DNA of 64,000 nt. Origin: Desulfovibrio sp. GTDB lineage: Bacteria; Desulfobacterota; Desulfovibrionia; Desulfovibrionales; Desulfovibrionaceae. Of this stretch, positions 17,179 through 26,266 are shown piece after piece. The stretch is from positions 682,001 to 746,000 of the forward strand of contig JAQYWK010000002.1 of assembly GCA_030145055.1 (NCBI GenBank), written 5' to 3'. Below the pieces are notes generated by a model. That model did not search any database, was not told the DNA's origin, and saw only the letters and a program-made list of their open reading frames with translations. Position 1 is the first letter of the stretch; every line of letters begins with the position of its first letter. A program made the position numbers and the translations under genes.

Positions 17179-18398
17179 AAATACTGATACTGACTCTTGC
17201 TTTTCTAATTTCATTCTCATCAGCAGGTTCAGCCGAAGAGCTAATTCTTGGTGGGCTTTTCCAAGTTAAAGGGGAAAATTCCCTGACAGCTCAAGAAGCT
17301 ATGAATGGCGCAATTTTAGCTGTTAAAAAATTCAATGATGCCAGTCATGACCTAAAAATAAAAATTGATTTAGAATCTCCAACAGATGACCAGCGCGAAG
17401 TAATCGAAGCTGTTAATGAGCTTACAAGTACTACTGGTATTTCAGCTGCCACGGGAGTCATCTCCAGCGAGACAGCACTCACCGCAGGACCGGCTTTTCA
17501 AGCAGCTCAGCTCCCCTTTCTATGTACCGGAGCAGAAATAGACGGATTAACCGGACCCGAAACATCAAACGTATTCACACTGGCAGTTCCAGACGGCGTA
17601 ATAGGCAAACACTTGGCAAAATACACATATGCTACAGTTGAGGCTGAAAATATTTTCCTGATCAGGTCAACTATGAGTGATGCTATTGCCGGACAGGCTG
17701 AAAGCTTCGCGCGAAATTACAAGAAGCTGGGTGGCACAGTCCTTAAACAACTTGAGATCACAACAAAAGATTCAGACTTATCATTCATAATCAAAGCCAT
17801 TGAAGCCCTTGCGCCTCTACCTGAATCTGACAGCAAAACGACAACTAAAGAGATGGGGGCGACTAATTTTATTGATGAGGGAGCCGTGTTCATAACACAA
17901 AACCGAACATCTCCACCTGAAATCCAAGAGATTGAAGCAATCGTAATTCTAGCTTCAACAAAGGTAAGTGCCGAACTTCTCAGCCTTATGAAAGAGAAAA
18001 AAATAAACTACAATATCGTTGGCGGGACCAGCTTTGACGCTGTCACTATGGTGAAGCCGATCGAATCATGGCCGGGAAATATTGTTTACGCATCGCAGGC
18101 AAGCCTGACTCGCCCGGACAAACTGGTAACTCTGTTCGTTAAAGCATATACAGAAATGTTTGGAACGAAACCGCTAACAGGCTATTCGGCCCTCGGTTTT
18201 GACTCAATATCACTGCTGGCGCACGCGGCCGGAAAGACCGGAAATAAATCTGCGAATATCAGAGCAAACCTTTCCGCTACCAAGAATTTCCAAGGAGTTT
18301 CAGGAAATATTTCATTTGCAGGTAGAAGCGCACAGAAACCTTTGTACATTATCCAGTCAGACAGCGGAAAACTCTCTTTAGCGGCTGAAATTCAGTAA
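17175..18398 (+). CDS. Periplasmic ligand-binding protein (branched-chain amino acid ABC type)
   Basis: The 407-residue protein has a signal peptide (KILILTLAFLISFSSAGSA) and a Peripla_BP_6-type two-lobe fold: LILGGLFQVKG at the first strand, ATGVISSETALTAGPAFQAA around the ligand site, and GYSALGFDSISLLAHAA in the second lobe. No permease or ATPase genes are nearby, so it may be an orphan sensor protein or use a distant transporter. Its ATG overlaps the patatin stop by 4 bp, so the two are translationally coupled, an unusual pairing. Confidence 0.82.
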   Translation: MKILILTLAFLISFSSAGSAEELILGGLFQVKGENSLTAQEAMNGAILAVKKFNDASHDLKIKIDLESPTDDQREVIEAVNELTSTTGISAATGVISSETALTAGPAFQAAQLPFLCTGAEIDGLTGPETSNVFTLAVPDGVIGKHLAKYTYATVEAENIFLIRSTMSDAIAGQAESFARNYKKLGGTVLKQLEITTKDSDLSFIIKAIEALAPLPESDSKTTTKEMGATNFIDEGAVFITQNRTSPPEIQEIEAIVILASTKVSAELLSLMKEKKINYNIVGGTSFDAVTMVKPIESWPGNIVYASQASLTRPDKLVTLFVKAYTEMFGTKPLTGYSALGFDSISLLAHAAGKTGNKSANIRANLSATKNFQGVSGNISFAGRSAQKPLYIIQSDSGKLSLAAEIQ

Positions 18399-18419
18399 CC
18401 ATAACTGAAGTAAAACCAT

Positions 18420-19100
18420 CTAACATGATTTGTTTAGGCTCTTTCTGATCGCTTTTATAAGTAGGAATATCACGCACCCTGCTCCGACTAAAACACCCAC
18501 AAGTTCATAGCTGACCGTCCCTTTAGTCACGCCCGATTGCAACAAATGTCCACCAGCAGTCAAAAAGATTGTCTCGGGTATCAAGCACAGCACGCTCATA
18601 ATAAGATAAGGTAGAAACCGCACACCCGTCACGGACCACAAGTAGTTTGCCAAAGAGTAAGGAACAACCGGTACTATGCGGCTAAGAGCAAGAATCTTCA
18701 GTGGATGCTTCTTGCTCAGCATTTCTAAATCTAAAAAATATGAATTTGAGCTAAATCTGCGCAAAATTCTTTCTCTAAAGACAAATCTTCCGAGAAAAAA
18801 AGCTATTGCGGAGCCTGCCCCCATACCGATCAAGCTAAATGCTGCTCCTTTAAAAGTCCCGAAAAGCAGCCCTGCGACAACAGTAAACAGCGTTTGCGGA
18901 AACACTATACAAAGCGCAAACATATTTACTATGATGAATATCATAGGCGCTAAGTTGCCACTACTCTCTACCCAGTGAACAATGTCTTGGATATGACCTT
19001 CGCCATATGTTTCAACTGCATAGGAAACAATTCCAACGACCAGTAGAATGATAGCGCCATGCAAAAACGTTTTGCTTTTCAAACAATCTTTTATAACCAT
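18420..19100 (-). CDS. TVP38/TMEM64 (DedA-like) family membrane protein
   Basis: The 226-residue protein has about five membrane segments and the family's core FTVVAGLLFGTFKGAAFSLI-x-x-x-GSAIAFFLGRF, then SRIVPVVPYSLANYLWSVTG. These are the two re-entrant, half-membrane motifs of the VTT domain. Members are thought to act in lipid scrambling or membrane homeostasis. It converges on the ABC binding protein gene with 21 bp between. Confidence 0.85.
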   Translation of the reverse strand: MVIKDCLKSKTFLHGAIILLVVGIVSYAVETYGEGHIQDIVHWVESSGNLAPMIFIIVNMFALCIVFPQTLFTVVAGLLFGTFKGAAFSLIGMGAGSAIAFFLGRFVFRERILRRFSSNSYFLDLEMLSKKHPLKILALSRIVPVVPYSLANYLWSVTGVRFLPYLIMSVLCLIPETIFLTAGGHLLQSGVTKGTVSYELVGVLVGAGCVIFLLIKAIRKSLNKSC

Positions 19101-19217
19101 ATTTACCTACTTCACTTGCGAGCTTAAATATCCTACCATCACGGTTTGAACATAATAGCGGTTACATATTTAATTATCAACATGAGATGCTGTTTACCAG
19201 CAAAATCAAGGAAATAC

Positions 19218-20915
19218 ATGCGCTACCAACTTAAACTTATGGATACCCTTTCTGGAACAGGCTGCTTTGCAGCTCTCCCCGTACCTAACTTAAGTTTTTC
19301 CGACGTCTTAAAGCATTTGGAAAAACACCCGTATGACGAGTTCATGCATCGCCACATGCTTGATATGCTCGGCAAGCACCGCACCCGTAAAATTGAAAAA
19401 TTAATTACCGAGATTAAAGGTGATCCGAATAAAAAAGTGATCGCCGCGCTGATTTATGAAGCATGTTTGACTCATCCGAAACTGGCATCTCTCAAAGCTA
19501 AAGTTGAGCAAGAGTTTGATTCTCAGGAACTGAAAAACTCTACACCAACGCTACATCTGCGTTCCCATCTATTAGCAGACCAGCCCCTGCACAACCAGTG
19601 GACATTAGTTCTATCCGAAAACATGGAAGAGCACGAAGACCTACCCATGCCCGAGGAAACCGGACTCCCTCTTTTATATGACATAGAAAGCCTTCCTCCT
19701 AAAATTTCCATAGATGCGGCCTCGGTCAAAGCAGCGCTCGAAAAGGAAGGGAAGCTTCCACCCGCTAAAGAACGTGCCCCAATAGCAGAAGTAACTGCTC
19801 ACGCAATGAAACAACTTGAAGCTCTAGAGGTATTCCTTGGCCCGCAGATGCGCCAAAAAGGATGTCTAAGCCCTGCGGCGGTACTTCAACACTGGCAGAT
19901 TAAGACAAGAAGTGACAGCGGTTCATTCTCGAATTCATTAGATGCAATTCAGACTAGTTACGGACGTGGATTCTCTCTCATAAACGCGCAAGTTTCCTGC
20001 GCCATGGAAGTTGTCGAACGCGTAAGTTCATATGCTAGCATCGGCAAGGCAGGAGTTTTAGGCAGAACTAATCCTTCTCCTGTTATCCAAGGAAGTTACG
20101 AAGAGGTATCAAAAGACCACAACGCACTTGATCCTTCCACTATAGCCCTAGAATATCCTTACGAAGGACAATCTTTATGGTGGATGGAAGCTGAAAGATT
20201 TAACGGCGAAGAATATGAACTGGTACTTATCCCAGTTCAACACGTATTTCTATTCTGCAACCTTGATGAGCAAAACCTGTTCAGCGGCCTAAGCTCAACC
20301 GGACTTGCCTCGGGCAACACCTTCGCAGAAGCACAACTCAGCGGACTACTTGAAGTTCTTGAACGTGATTCAGATTCAACTTTACCATTCGATAAAGAAA
20401 AATGCTTCACAATAGAAAGCGATAACGCCGAAGTTCAAAAACATTTGGGCGACTTAAAAGACTCAGGAATCCATGTATGGTTCCAAGACATGACTTCCGA
20501 GCTAGGAATTCCCTGCTACCGAGCTTTTGCAGTCGGCAGGCTAGGAGATATCAATAAAGGTGGTGGATGCAATCTGAACGGTCAACGTGCGCTACTATCC
20601 GCCCTGACAGAAGTACCTTACCCTTTCCCCGGACCAGTTACTCAACCATGTCCTGAAGGATTACCTATCCGCAAACTGGAAGATCTACCCGACTTTTCCA
20701 CTGGCAGCGCGGATGGCGACGTAATGGTGCTCGAAAATCTTCTGGCAAAAAACGAGTTCTACCCAATATATGTAGACCTAACGCGAAAAGACCTAGGAAT
20801 ACCCGTAACCCGCGCAATAATACCGGGTCTCGAGATTGTATCAGACATGGACAAATTCTCACGCGTTAGCCCGAGACTTTTCAGAAATTACCTTGAAATA
20901 AAAAAAGTACTATAA
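19218..20915 (+). CDS. YcaO-domain protein
   Basis: The ATG at 19218 follows AAGGA by 6 nt; an earlier in-frame ATG at 19146 lacks a ribosome site. The first 180 residues are an unrecognised helical region. The YcaO domain follows, with ATP-binding Glu residues in AMEVVERVSSYAS (264, 267) and in LSGLLEVLERDSDS, and the ALLSALTEV helix with Asn and Arg before it. YcaO enzymes use ATP to activate a peptide backbone amide for cyclisation or thioamidation. No precursor peptide or TfuA gene is adjacent, so it may instead be the housekeeping YcaO type tied to ribosomal protein S12 modification. Confidence 0.8.
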   Translation: MRYQLKLMDTLSGTGCFAALPVPNLSFSDVLKHLEKHPYDEFMHRHMLDMLGKHRTRKIEKLITEIKGDPNKKVIAALIYEACLTHPKLASLKAKVEQEFDSQELKNSTPTLHLRSHLLADQPLHNQWTLVLSENMEEHEDLPMPEETGLPLLYDIESLPPKISIDAASVKAALEKEGKLPPAKERAPIAEVTAHAMKQLEALEVFLGPQMRQKGCLSPAAVLQHWQIKTRSDSGSFSNSLDAIQTSYGRGFSLINAQVSCAMEVVERVSSYASIGKAGVLGRTNPSPVIQGSYEEVSKDHNALDPSTIALEYPYEGQSLWWMEAERFNGEEYELVLIPVQHVFLFCNLDEQNLFSGLSSTGLASGNTFAEAQLSGLLEVLERDSDSTLPFDKEKCFTIESDNAEVQKHLGDLKDSGIHVWFQDMTSELGIPCYRAFAVGRLGDINKGGGCNLNGQRALLSALTEVPYPFPGPVTQPCPEGLPIRKLEDLPDFSTGSADGDVMVLENLLAKNEFYPIYVDLTRKDLGIPVTRAIIPGLEIVSDMDKFSRVSPRLFRNYLEIKKVL

Positions 20916-20929
20916 TAAGCTATTGTTTC

Positions 20930-20958
20930 TTGACTAGTTAACGGACAAAGTATAAATA
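20930..20958 (+). promoter_or_regulatory. Promoter of tRNA-Leu
   Basis: TTGACT at 20930-20935 precedes TATAAATA at 20951-20958; the spacer is 15 bp to TATAAA or 17 bp to TAAATA. The tRNA begins at 20970. Confidence 0.5.
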
Positions 20959-20969
20959 CATTTCTCCGT

Positions 20970-21056
20970 GCCCGGATGGCGGAATTGGTAGACGCAAGGG
21001 ACTTAAAATCCCTCGAGCTTCGGCTTGTACGAGTTCAAGTCTCGTTCTGGGTACCA
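20970..21056 (+). tRNA. tRNA-Leu (anticodon UAA)
   Basis: The acceptor arm GCCCGGA pairs with TCTGGGT, the discriminator base is A, and CCA is encoded. The D loop contains GGTAGAC, and the anticodon stem AGGGA/TCCCT encloses the loop CTTAAAA with anticodon TAA at 21004-21006. There is a long variable arm (class II, as for Leu) and a T arm with GTTCAAG. A functional gene; its 3' end is the likely attachment site of the prophage that follows. Confidence 0.97.
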
Positions 21057-21067
21057 CGGTTAAATCA

Positions 21068-21111
21068 AGGGTTTACGAACAATCTCACGATTGTTTGTGG
21101 ACCCTTTTTTT
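21068..21111 (+). terminator. Long-stem terminator after tRNA-Leu
   Basis: AGGGTTTACGAACAATC (21068-21084) pairs over 17 positions, with G-T wobbles, with GATTGTTTGTGGACCCT (21089-21105), followed by seven T. It would stop tRNA transcription from entering the prophage. Confidence 0.85.
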
Positions 21112-21503
21112 ATGGCCTGTCCCCACTTTGAGCCTTAATAGAGCCTTGTTTTGTGTCCCATACACACCTGGTTTGTTTCAAATCATCGTCGCGACTGCCT
21201 CAGCAGTCGCATCCTTAGCTCTTACAGTCGGGGCCGCTCTTCGCCTTCCCCCCGCCCCCTTCCGAAAAATACAATCCAAAGTCCATAGGCCCAGATTTGG
21301 CCTTATACAGCTCTTAATAATTTGGGTCCCTCTCGAGCTTTCGCGCTATTGCGGGCGCTATCGAGCGCGATACTTCCGCGCGCAAAATTTTCTATTTCGG
21401 CTGGAAAAATGGAAACTGTTTTTCGCCTACACACATCATGATACGAAATCTTGTTTCGGTGTTACTGCATTAATCCCGAGAACTTACGTGTGCGGAGTAC
21501 ACA
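21112..21503. other. Prophage left-end non-coding region
   Basis: About 390 bp with no convincing gene; an open frame exists but has no ribosome site and poor codon use. It holds an 8-bp perfect hairpin GCGACTGC-CTCA-GCAGTCGC (21191-21210) and a GC-rich patch with repeated CGCGC-like motifs (21348-21383). The primase-helicase ATG follows a GGAG at its right end. It may hold attachment-site arms or a promoter. Confidence 0.4.
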
Positions 21504-23099
21504 ATGAGTAAGGTTTTAGAACTCGTGAAAGAGCGAGTGAAAGAGGAAGGATCTGACGGCGGCAATGGAGACGGCGACGGTCTTGATCCGCAGTTTGTAC
21601 AAGATTGCCTCGATGCCGTTGGTTACGGAGATGGAGTTTTATTCGCAGAAGTTTTTCGCGGAAAAAGGCTCTACAATCACTCAACTCAGGAATGGTATTT
21701 TTGGACCGGACATTCATGGGGATTGGATGTTGGTGAAAAGCACACGAAAACTAGCTGTGAAGATATCGCTGTTTTATATCTCGAAGAAAAAGCAAAAATT
21801 GATAAACAAGCAAATGAATCTCACGACAATGAGACGTTAAAAAAGCAACTCCAAGCGCGAAGCAAATACATAGCTGGTCGAGCAAAACGATTGCGATCAC
21901 TTGCTGGTCGCAAAGAGGCCATGGAGATGGCGACCACAAATAAAAATCCAATCGATGTTTTCGGGCATCAAATGGATAACCGCCCAACCTTGGTGGCTGT
22001 TGCGAATGGAGTTGTGGATCTGGAAACGGGTGCTCTTCGGGATGGCCGAGCTGATGACTTTTTGTTGCGCTCTTCTCCAGTCGAATACGATCCTGATGCT
22101 TCTTATGAATTTTGGGATAAGATGCTTTTCGAAATTTATGGCGATGATGACAAAGTTGCGTTTCTACAGCGACTTTTCGGAGCAGCTCTCTTTGGCTGGA
22201 GCCGTGAGCACATCATTACTGTTTTCTTCGGACAGGGCCGGAACGGGAAAGACACCATATTTGAAGCTATCAGTTATGTTCTTGGAAATCTTGCCGGAGT
22301 AATTCAGCCGGAAATGTTGCTCGACCAAGGCCGTGTAAAGAATTCTAGCGGCCCTTCTCCCGACATTATGGCTTTGAAAGGTCTTCGTCTGGCGGTTGGA
22401 TCTGAAACCAACGAAGGTGCTCGGCTCGATGTTGGTCGAGTAAAGCTGCTTACTGGTGGCGGTCGATTAGTCGGGCGCTGGCCTCATGACAAACATGCTA
22501 CAGAATTCGACCCTACACACACACTATTTCTGCTCACAAATAATAAGCCGAATGCAGGTAATGACTATGCGTTCTGGAAAAGGGCATTTTTGATTTCGCA
22601 TCCCTACTCTTTTGTATCTGATCCTAAAGGGCCAGATGAAAAACTCGCGGATAAACATCTGAAAGATAAACTGAGAGCAGAATCTTCAGGCATTCTTTTA
22701 TGGATGGTGGAAGGTGCGATCTCGTATCTGGAAAGGGGGTTGCGGCCTCCGGCTTGTATCCTCGAAGACACGGCAGAATACCAGCGCAATGAAGATATGA
22801 TCGGAGATTTTGTTGAATCTTGCTGTGTAATTAGCCATGAGCTTGAACCTAAGTTCCCCGGTATACCTCAAGAATTACTTCTCAAACATTCTATTGATCA
22901 GATGAAAACGTCGTTCAAGGACATTCAAGAAGCATTTGAAACTTGGTATCAGCAATATCGCGGCAAAAAAGTCCCATCAAACAAGTGGATTGGCGACCAA
23001 TTACGTGTGCGATTCCCTAAGAAAAAAAGCGGCACCATCTTCTATTTAGGTATTGGAATTCAACCAAATCATAATATTCAGGAAGATTACACTCCCTAA
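21504..23099 (+). CDS. Phage P4-family replicative helicase (D5/primase C-terminal type)
   Basis: The 531-residue protein has a D5-like N-terminal region (residues about 40-230) and a superfamily 3 helicase core. Its Walker A is GQGRNGKDT at residues 243-251 (Lys249), followed by a sensor region with LFLLTNNKPNAG. This matches the C-terminal part of P4-type alpha proteins; the zinc-binding primase part is carried by a separate downstream gene. It should unwind the phage origin as a hexamer. GGAG lies before the ATG. Confidence 0.87.
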   Translation: MSKVLELVKERVKEEGSDGGNGDGDGLDPQFVQDCLDAVGYGDGVLFAEVFRGKRLYNHSTQEWYFWTGHSWGLDVGEKHTKTSCEDIAVLYLEEKAKIDKQANESHDNETLKKQLQARSKYIAGRAKRLRSLAGRKEAMEMATTNKNPIDVFGHQMDNRPTLVAVANGVVDLETGALRDGRADDFLLRSSPVEYDPDASYEFWDKMLFEIYGDDDKVAFLQRLFGAALFGWSREHIITVFFGQGRNGKDTIFEAISYVLGNLAGVIQPEMLLDQGRVKNSSGPSPDIMALKGLRLAVGSETNEGARLDVGRVKLLTGGGRLVGRWPHDKHATEFDPTHTLFLLTNNKPNAGNDYAFWKRAFLISHPYSFVSDPKGPDEKLADKHLKDKLRAESSGILLWMVEGAISYLERGLRPPACILEDTAEYQRNEDMIGDFVESCCVISHELEPKFPGIPQELLLKHSIDQMKTSFKDIQEAFETWYQQYRGKKVPSNKWIGDQLRVRFPKKKSGTIFYLGIGIQPNHNIQEDYTP

Positions 23100-23344
23100 A
23101 TGGACGATAAAACGGAGAATAGGATATAACAAATTCACTTTAAAATTAGATAGTTAAACAAATTTAGGGACGATAGGACGATTATTGAGCGAACTTTGCC
23201 CATGCATAAAACAAGTACGTTCAACGAACGGAGTTTGGATTATAAACCTCTTATACTCCCTAGATACTTTTAATAAGTTAAAAAGAATAAATAATATAAG
23301 GATATAGAACTTTTATCGTCCGTCCAAAATTGGGAGGTTAATAA
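23100..23344. repeat. Iteron-like GGACGATA repeats, candidate phage origin
   Basis: An AT-rich 245-bp gap between helicase and primase genes. GGACGATA occurs at 23102-23109 and 23168-23175, with GGACGATT at 23176-23183. The inverse TTTTATCGTCC is at 23311-23321, a perfect 11-bp match to 23102-23112. A small hairpin CGTTC-AAC-GAACG lies at 23219-23231. The GGGAGG ribosome site of the primase gene closes the region. Confidence 0.4.
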
Positions 23345-24793
23345 ATGAATTTACTAGATTGTCTTAACGATCGAGGACTTACGCCTCTTAATGCCGGACC
23401 TAAACACGGTGGAGAGTATCATTCTCCTTGTCCTATATGCGGTGGGCAGGATCGTTTCCGTTGCTGGCCTGAGCAGCCGAACGAGAAGCACGGTATACCC
23501 GGCTCATACAATTGCCGTCGGTGCGGAATTTCCGGTGATGTTGTGCAATGGTTTGTCGATGTTGATGGGATGGAATATCCGGCGGCCTTTGCATCTGCTG
23601 GGGTAAAGGGGAATGGTTCGTCGTTGCCGCGCAAGTATCGCTCCCCTGCTCCTAGAAAACAGCCTCAAAAATCTCAACCTAACGGACGAGTCTGGGATCT
23701 ACCACCCGAGTTGTGGATGGAAAAAGCGGGTAAGCTGGTCGAATATGCTCATCAGCAATTACTGAAAAATCCAGAGCAGATGGCATATCTTGCAGGACGC
23801 GGCCTAAAATCTGAGACTGTAATCAAGTATCAGCTTGGCTGGCTACCAGGTGAGAATGGGAAAAATGTAATGTACCGCGCTCGTGTCGGTTGGGGATTGC
23901 CGGAAATTAAGTGGCCTGATGGTCGTCCGAAGGCTCTCTGGTTGCCGCGCGGAATCGTCATCCCTTTGATTTCCGAAGACGGCAAGCTGATGCGTCTCCG
24001 TATTCGCCGTCCTAAATGCGATATTAAGAAAAAGACCGATCTGAAATATTACGTTGTTCCCGGATCGAGCATGGCGACGATGATCCTGAATCCAGAATCA
24101 GAGGCGCTTGTCCCTATCGAGGCCGAACTTGATACCATGCTAGTTGCTCAAGAGTGCGAAGGGATTGCTGGAGCGATCAGCACCATGAGCGATACTGGAA
24201 AGCCTGATGCTTTTGCTCTTGAATGTTTGCAACGGGCAAAAGCTATTCCTGTTGCTCTAGATTTTGACCCGCCAAAGGAAGATGGAACTCGTCCAGGGGC
24301 AAAAGCAGCTAAATGGTGGATAGAAAATTTCGACCGTGCATACCGCTGGCCTGTGCCGGAAGGTAAAGACCCAGGTGATGCTTTTCAAGCTGGAGTAAAT
24401 CTCCGCGAATGGATTCTTGCCGGATTGCCGCCAGTTTTCAGGATTCGGGAAAAAGAGCGCTTAAAATCTCAAGGTCAACAAGTAGTTGAAATTATTAACG
24501 AGGGAACTCCCACAAAACCAAAGCCCACACCAAAACCAGCCCCGGAAAAACAGCCTAAGCCGATTCCCACGAAGCTCGGTTCGCTGTTCGCTTTTTTGGA
24601 TGGCAATCCAAAAATGTACTTGAAATTTTATTCAACGGAAAAAGGTAACGCGGCTTACGCTCCGGCTCCGGCAACAGAAGTTGAGTCGGTAACCTATTTG
24701 ACTTCTCTCATGATTGAGGCAGTAGATGAAATAGAGAAAAATCCTATGGAGGTGGCTTATCGATACGGGAAGCCACGGATGGGTAAAAACTAG
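23345..24793 (+). CDS. Phage DNA primase (zinc finger plus Toprim)
   Basis: The 482-residue protein starts with a four-Cys zinc ribbon (C29, C32, C57, C60) containing CPICGGQDRFR, the motif of P4-type and DnaG-type primases. A Toprim domain follows at about 250-310: the Glu lies in AQECEGIAGA and the acidic pair in PVALDFDPP. After a Pro/Lys linker (about residues 393-410) a C-terminal tail may contact the helicase. It should make RNA primers on phage DNA. GGGAGG lies upstream of the ATG. Confidence 0.85.
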   Translation: MNLLDCLNDRGLTPLNAGPKHGGEYHSPCPICGGQDRFRCWPEQPNEKHGIPGSYNCRRCGISGDVVQWFVDVDGMEYPAAFASAGVKGNGSSLPRKYRSPAPRKQPQKSQPNGRVWDLPPELWMEKAGKLVEYAHQQLLKNPEQMAYLAGRGLKSETVIKYQLGWLPGENGKNVMYRARVGWGLPEIKWPDGRPKALWLPRGIVIPLISEDGKLMRLRIRRPKCDIKKKTDLKYYVVPGSSMATMILNPESEALVPIEAELDTMLVAQECEGIAGAISTMSDTGKPDAFALECLQRAKAIPVALDFDPPKEDGTRPGAKAAKWWIENFDRAYRWPVPEGKDPGDAFQAGVNLREWILAGLPPVFRIREKERLKSQGQQVVEIINEGTPTKPKPTPKPAPEKQPKPIPTKLGSLFAFLDGNPKMYLKFYSTEKGNAAYAPAPATEVESVTYLTSLMIEAVDEIEKNPMEVAYRYGKPRMGKN

Positions 24794-24876
24794 GTGAGGG
24801 TTGCCGGACAGATCTTGTACATCCACCCGGCGACCGAATGACGTAACATTCGATCAGGAACTCCCAACCCTCTCAC
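24794..24876 (+). ncRNA. Candidate multibranch structured element (RNA or cos-like)
   Basis: GTGAG-GGTTG (24794-24803) pairs with CAACC-CT-CTCAC (24865-24876) around two internal hairpins: GCCGG/CCGGC (24803-24807 with 24827-24831) and CGAATG/CATTCG (24835-24840 with 24847-24852). The stretch has no open frame and lies between primase and methyltransferase genes. The internal CGGCGACC is also part of the lambda cohesive-end sequence, so a packaging site is an alternative. Confidence 0.4.
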
Positions 24877-24910
24877 TAAGCATCGAGGGGAATATCACGG
24901 GAACCTTCGA

Positions 24911-26266
24911 ATGGCAAAACTCTCTTTAGAGCATTGGCCCCTTGAACGGTTCCGGTCATATGACCGGAATCTCAAAAAACACAAAACGAGCGTGAGTAAG
25001 ATGGTTGAATCAATTCAGGAATTCGGATTCCGCATCCCCGTTTTAGCTCAAAGTGATGGTGCTATTATTGACGGAGAACTCCGATTGCTTGCTGCGATTC
25101 AACTGGAAATGGAAGAAATTCCCATTGTTCTCGCGGATGGAATGACTCTGCAACAGGTAAAGGCGTTCCGACTCATGGCGAATAGTTCTTCTGCCTGGTC
25201 AAAATGGGATGATGAATTACTTGCACTCGAACTTGAAGAACTACGTACTGATGATTTTGATTTACAACTTACAGGTTTTCCGCTTTCGGATGTTGAAGAT
25301 TTGCTTGAGCAATTTGGCCCTGAATATGGCGGCAACAAAGATCCTGATTCTGTACCCGAGGTTGAGTCTGAATATGTAAGCAAGCACGGCGACCTTTGGA
25401 TTCTGGGCGCACATCGTCTGCTCTGCGGAGATTCCACAAGTGGCGCGGATATTTCAAGGCTCATGAACAACGAGTCTGCTGACATGGTTTTCACCGATCC
25501 GCCGTATAATGTAAATTATGAAGGCAAGGCTGGAAAAATCAAAAACGACAATATGTCTAACGATCAATTTTACCAATTTCTTTATGACGCATTCACCACC
25601 ATGTTTCTGGCTCTCAAAAAGGGCGGTCCGATCTACGTTGCCCACGGCGAAAGCGAATCGATAAACTTCCGCTCTGCTTTTCAAGACGCAGGATTCAAGA
25701 CAGCAAGTTGTGTCATATGGGCAAAGAACGCCTTTGTTTTAGGCCGTAGTGATTTCCAACCACAACATGAGCCTATTCTATATGGCTGGAAACCGGGCGC
25801 TCGTCATTGCTGGTATGGAGGCAGAAAAAGAACTTCTGTCCAGGCTTTAGAAAATGATGACCAAATGCAGATTGAAAATGGTTCTATCCAGTTATCCCTG
25901 CATAACAGGGTTTTGAATATTACTGGTGACAACCTGCAGGTCGAAGAGTTTGTCCCTTCGGTTGTCCATGAGAAGAAGCCTCATCGTAGTAAAGAACATC
26001 CTACGATGAAGCCTGTAGCACTGGTTGAAAGGTTTCTAAAACACAGTTCTCTAAAAAATAACAATGTTCTGGATTCCTTCGGCGGCTCCGGCTCAACCCT
26101 CATAGCTTGTGAGCGGACTAGGCGAAAATGCCACACGATGGAACTTGATCCGCGCTTTGCTGATGTAATTGTACGCCGCTGGCAGGAATTCACAGGCCAG
26201 ACGGCAATTCTTGAATCTGACGGTAGAACCTTTGAGCAGGTCCAATATGCAGGAAAAATTCAATAA
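24911..26266 (+). CDS. ParB-like nuclease domain fused to a DNA methyltransferase
   Basis: The 451-residue protein has a ParB N-terminal domain at residues 1-100 (IIDGELRLLAAIQL matches the G-E-x-R motif) and a DNA N4/N6 amino-methyltransferase at 155-450. The catalytic motif is DPPY at 196-199 and the S-adenosylmethionine-binding FxGxG motif is in DSFGGSGST near 388, an order typical of beta-class enzymes. Such fusions are common in phages and may protect phage DNA or mark origins. The target site cannot be read. The last 20 bp overlap the terminase small subunit start. Confidence 0.88.
   Translation: MAKLSLEHWPLERFRSYDRNLKKHKTSVSKMVESIQEFGFRIPVLAQSDGAIIDGELRLLAAIQLEMEEIPIVLADGMTLQQVKAFRLMANSSSAWSKWDDELLALELEELRTDDFDLQLTGFPLSDVEDLLEQFGPEYGGNKDPDSVPEVESEYVSKHGDLWILGAHRLLCGDSTSGADISRLMNNESADMVFTDPPYNVNYEGKAGKIKNDNMSNDQFYQFLYDAFTTMFLALKKGGPIYVAHGESESINFRSAFQDAGFKTASCVIWAKNAFVLGRSDFQPQHEPILYGWKPGARHCWYGGRKRTSVQALENDDQMQIENGSIQLSLHNRVLNITGDNLQVEEFVPSVVHEKKPHRSKEHPTMKPVALVERFLKHSSLKNNNVLDSFGGSGSTLIACERTRRKCHTMELDPRFADVIVRRWQEFTGQTAILESDGRTFEQVQYAGKIQ

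Noticed and set aside
21095-21511. A 138-codon forward frame after the tRNA
   Set aside because: It starts inside the tRNA terminator, has no ribosome site, and its composition is unlike that of a protein.
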